A stretch of 64,000 nt of DNA from Flavisphingomonas formosensis (lineage in GTDB: Bacteria; Pseudomonadota; Alphaproteobacteria; Sphingomonadales; Sphingomonadaceae), in NCBI RefSeq assembly GCF_009755815.1, contig NZ_WRPK01000006.1, positions 248,001-312,000 of the forward strand. Reading direction: 5' to 3'. The position numbers and the translations under genes were made by a program. The notes beneath the pieces were generated by a model that worked only from the letters and a program-made list of their open reading frames with translations, ran no database searches and was not told the origin of the DNA. Below are positions 61,965 to 64,000 of the stretch, piece after piece; the first letter of the stretch is position 1; each line of letters opens with the position of its first letter.

Positions 61965-63074
61965 ATGGCTAGCGCAGCATCCACATTCGATCCCGCCGAG
62001 AAGCTCGTCTCGGTCGATTCCCACGTCTTCTTCACCGACGAATGGGTCACCGCCCGCCTGCCGCAGCGCCTGCGCCAGCAGTGGATCGACGGCAACAAAG
62101 CGTTCCAGCAGCAGGAGGTCGACCGGCGCGGCGGCTGGACGCCCGATATCGTCGACATCATGGATCCCTATGCCTGGAACGATGCGGGCCATTATGAGCC
62201 GCACGCGAAGCTGAAGGCGATGGACCGCGACGGCGTGTTCGCCGAGGTGATCTTCCCCGAGGTGGGCGGCGCCAAGGTCTGCTCGCCGTCGATCATGGGC
62301 AATCAGTGGAAGGAGATGCTGTCCGGCTTCAACGACGCCATCGCCGATTTCTCGTCGGTGGATACCGAGCGGCTGATGTGCGCCTATCAGCTGCTGCCGT
62401 TCGATATCGACGCCTCGATCAAGGAAGTCGAGCGCGTCGCGAAGCGCGGCGCGCGCTGCGTGCAGCTGCCGCCCTTTCCGACCGAGCTCGGCCTCAAGGA
62501 CTATTATCATGAGGAGTATCACCGGCTGTGGGGCGTGATCCAGGAGACCGGCCTCACCATCCTCAACCATCTCGACAACAGCGCCAAGAGCTATGAGCAT
62601 ATCGCGCGCGACCCGACGCCGCAGCGTGCGATCGCGCTGGGCCTGCCGTCGCTGCAGCTCGCCGAGACGATCTGCTTCTGGATCCTGCCGGGCACGATGG
62701 AGAAGTTCCCCAAGCTCAAGGTGATGTTCGTCGAGCCGGGTCTCGGCTGGCTGCCCTTCCTGTTCGACACCGTGCTCGACGGCCGCATCGTGCAGGGGCA
62801 TTATAAATTCCCCAATCTCAGCATGTTGCCGAGCGAATATTTCAAGCGGCAGATGGGCGCGACCTTCATGTACGAGCCGGTCGGCCTCAAATATTGCTAT
62901 GAATATTTCGGGCCGGACTGCCTCTACTGGTCGACCGACTTCCCGCATCCAGCGACCTCGTGGCCGAATTCGCGCGAGCTGATGGAGAAGCAGTTCGCCG
63001 CTGCCGGCATTCCGGAGACGGATCGGCGCAAGATCGTGTGCGACAACGGGCTTCGGATGTTCGCCACGAATTGA
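61965..63074 (+). CDS. Amidohydrolase-family (amidohydrolase_2) protein
   Basis: 369 residues. N-terminal KLVSVDSHVFFTDEW is the metal-site start of this TIM-barrel group, then FAEVIFPEVGG, TILNHLDNSA, KLKVMFVEPGLGWLPFLFD and YWSTDFPHPATSWPNS. These match amidohydrolase_2 enzymes, many of which are decarboxylases or hydrolases of aromatic and cyclic acids. The first metal motif has Val-Phe after the His, not the classical HxH, as often seen in the group. ATG 61965 has GGAG upstream. Substrate unknown; its place beside beta-oxidation genes suggests catabolism of a related acid. Confidence 0.85.
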   Translation: MASAASTFDPAEKLVSVDSHVFFTDEWVTARLPQRLRQQWIDGNKAFQQQEVDRRGGWTPDIVDIMDPYAWNDAGHYEPHAKLKAMDRDGVFAEVIFPEVGGAKVCSPSIMGNQWKEMLSGFNDAIADFSSVDTERLMCAYQLLPFDIDASIKEVERVAKRGARCVQLPPFPTELGLKDYYHEEYHRLWGVIQETGLTILNHLDNSAKSYEHIARDPTPQRAIALGLPSLQLAETICFWILPGTMEKFPKLKVMFVEPGLGWLPFLFDTVLDGRIVQGHYKFPNLSMLPSEYFKRQMGATFMYEPVGLKYCYEYFGPDCLYWSTDFPHPATSWPNSRELMEKQFAAAGIPETDRRKIVCDNGLRMFATN

Positions 63075-63079
63075 GGGCC

Positions 63080-63117
63080 TTCTCATCCTCCCTCCCCCCA
63101 ACGGAGGAGGATGAGAA
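63080..63117. repeat. Intergenic hairpin, TTCTCATCCTCC/GGAGGATGAGAA
   Basis: Perfect 12-base arms 63080-63091 and 63106-63117 with a 14-base C-rich loop, immediately after the amidohydrolase stop. Similar in sequence to the hairpin at 59809. Could act as terminator. Confidence 0.55.
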
Positions 63118-63124
63118 GGAAGAG

Positions 63125-63208
63125 ATGCTGGAAACGGAAGAATTCCGGCTTTACCATATTGCCGCTCGCGCATTCAGCGATGTCCCGCCGGAGAGCCGGG
63201 GCGCCTGA
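63125..63208 (+). CDS. Possible 27-residue peptide
   Basis: A short frame, ATG 63125 to TGA, reading MLETEEFRLYHIAARAFSDV and onward, preceded by GGAAGAG. It lies just after the hairpin and 19 bases before the AraC-type gene. Composition looks protein-like, but the length gives little statistical support and no family is recognised. Confidence 0.2.
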   Translation: MLETEEFRLYHIAARAFSDVPPESRGA

Positions 63209-63227
63209 GGCCGGCAGGAGGAGGATC

Positions 63228-64000
63228 ATGACGGGCAACCGGATGACCCATCATTTCGCGCAGACGCTGCTCGACTGCGCGGCGCGGCGCGGGCTCGATC
63301 CGTGTCTATTGACTGATGGCCGGATGCTCGCTGGCGACGAGCAATGGCACGGACAGGATTTCTACAATTTTCTGTACCGCGTCGGGGACGCGCTGCAGGA
63401 CGAATATTTCGGACTGGCCAGCGATCGCTGCCCGCCGGGGACGGCCCAGCTCGGCATCGAGATGCTGGTGCTCAGCGAGGATCTGGGCGATGCGCTGCAG
63501 CGGTCCTGCCGCTTCTACCGGATCGCGTCGAAGGGATTGCGGCTGCGATTGGTCCAAAGCGGCGAGATGGCCATCTTCGAGATCATGCTCGCCGAGCCGG
63601 CGTGTGACGAAGGGCATTTCCTTACCGAATGGACCATGCTGCGCTGGTACATGCTCTGCCAGTGGCTGATCGGCGAGGAGATCAGCCTGGAACGCGTCGA
63701 TTTTCCGCATGCAATGCAGACGGCCCTCGCTGACTATACCGAGGTGTTCGGTCACAATATCCACTTCTCGCAGCAGACGGCCCGCTTCTTCTTTTCAATC
63801 CATTATCTCAGCCGCAAGGTGATCCGCCGGCTTAAGAACATCGAAGGCGATTGGGTGCGCCGTCGCGCCGCGGAATTTACCGAGCCGGACATCTATCGGG
63901 CCTGGAAGGAGTTGCTGAAAGCGGCCTTGCGCGCTCGAATGGCGCGGATGAATCCGATACCGACAATGGAGAAGCTGGCGGAGGAATTCGGCGTCTGCGG
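63228..64000 (+). CDS. AraC-family regulator with arabinose-binding-like N-terminal domain (3' truncated)
   Basis: 257 codons are visible before the window ends. The start has AGGAGGAGG directly upstream. Residues about 20-200 match the ArgR/OruR-type Arabinose_bd regulatory domain: LASDRCPPGTAQLGIEMLVLSEDLGDALQRSCRFYRI, then RVDFPHAMQTALADYTEVFG. The last visible residues, PTMEKLAEEFGVC, look like the first helix of the AraC helix-turn-helix; the rest is off the window. Such regulators often control adjacent catabolic genes, here possibly the amidohydrolase or fatty-acid genes. Confidence 0.88.
   Translation, partial: MTGNRMTHHFAQTLLDCAARRGLDPCLLTDGRMLAGDEQWHGQDFYNFLYRVGDALQDEYFGLASDRCPPGTAQLGIEMLVLSEDLGDALQRSCRFYRIASKGLRLRLVQSGEMAIFEIMLAEPACDEGHFLTEWTMLRWYMLCQWLIGEEISLERVDFPHAMQTALADYTEVFGHNIHFSQQTARFFFSIHYLSRKVIRRLKNIEGDWVRRRAAEFTEPDIYRAWKELLKAALRARMARMNPIPTMEKLAEEFGVC

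Noticed and set aside
1-64000. Signs of prophage, insertion sequences, integrases, toxin-antitoxin pairs, CRISPR-Cas or defence genes
   Set aside because: No transposase, integrase, Cas, restriction or toxin motifs were seen in any plausible frame.
1-64000. tRNA or rRNA genes
   Set aside because: No cloverleaf with the GTTCGAATC-type arm and CCA end, and no rRNA-like conserved sequence, was noticed by eye; a tRNAscan run would settle it.

Overview
The window is high-GC DNA with tightly packed genes and many ATGA or GTGA stop/start overlaps. Its content points to an alphaproteobacterium of the Sphingomonadaceae type: a sphingan-like exopolysaccharide (EPS) locus, a TorF/Gcw_chp putative porin, DUF1328 and DUF5818 small proteins, and a fadA-fadB-fadE block. 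The taxonomic call is inferred from gene content only. I see no tRNA, rRNA, CRISPR array, insertion sequence or prophage. Region 1 (about 1-46 kb) is one large surface-polysaccharide territory. It opens with the C-terminal part of an RTX protein, then an acyltransferase, an O-antigen-type polymerase and a GT4 glycosyltransferase. After a seven-PAS hybrid histidine kinase comes a minus-strand operon (17.0 to 9.6 kb): membrane-bound 4,6-dehydratase, DegT aminotransferase, PAPS-type sulfotransferase, short Wza-like export protein, outer-membrane beta-barrel and secreted PL1-like lyase. Opposite it runs a plus-strand operon (17.4-23.6 kb) with stop/start overlaps at every junction except the start-ambiguous ATP-grasp gene: two GT4 enzymes, a PglC-like initiating phosphoglycosyl transferase, a formyltransferase, a PIG-L deacetylase, an ATP-grasp ligase and a HAD phosphatase. 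A 0.6-kb AT-rich control region follows, then a LuxR-type regulator, a Wzc-like co-polymerase/kinase, a UDP-glucuronate 4-epimerase, a Wzx flippase, a methyltransferase, a GT4 and a GT-C enzyme. Next is a CDP-3,6-dideoxyhexose set (rfbF, rfbG, rfbH, an SDR) fused into one operon with GtrB-like and GtrA-like proteins. A 1510-residue RTX adhesin and UDP-glucose dehydrogenase close the region. Together these give a Wzx/Wzy-type pathway in which an amino sugar is made, probably N-acylated, and decorated with a dideoxyhexose and possibly sulfate. Region 2 (45.7-47.5 kb) is a compact three-gene operon: a Gly-rich secreted protein with a PEP-CTERM-like tail, an exosortase-family protein with visible Cys/Arg/His candidates, and an unrecognised anchored protein. 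It looks like a dedicated one-substrate sorting system and is the most interesting locus here. Region 3 (47.7-52.2 kb) holds small envelope and stress genes (EF-hand protein, CorA-type transporter, glycine-zipper protein, TorF-type porin, DUF1328, DUF5818), a candidate small RNA, and two promoter-like sites resembling the general-stress sigma factor EcfG motif. Region 4 (52.2-64 kb) is fatty-acid uptake and beta-oxidation: a minus-strand fadL-fadD-merR operon and, divergently, thiolase, hydroxyacyl-CoA dehydrogenase/enoyl-CoA hydratase and acyl-CoA dehydrogenase. An amidohydrolase and a truncated AraC-type regulator follow, with palindromic intergenic elements between these genes.
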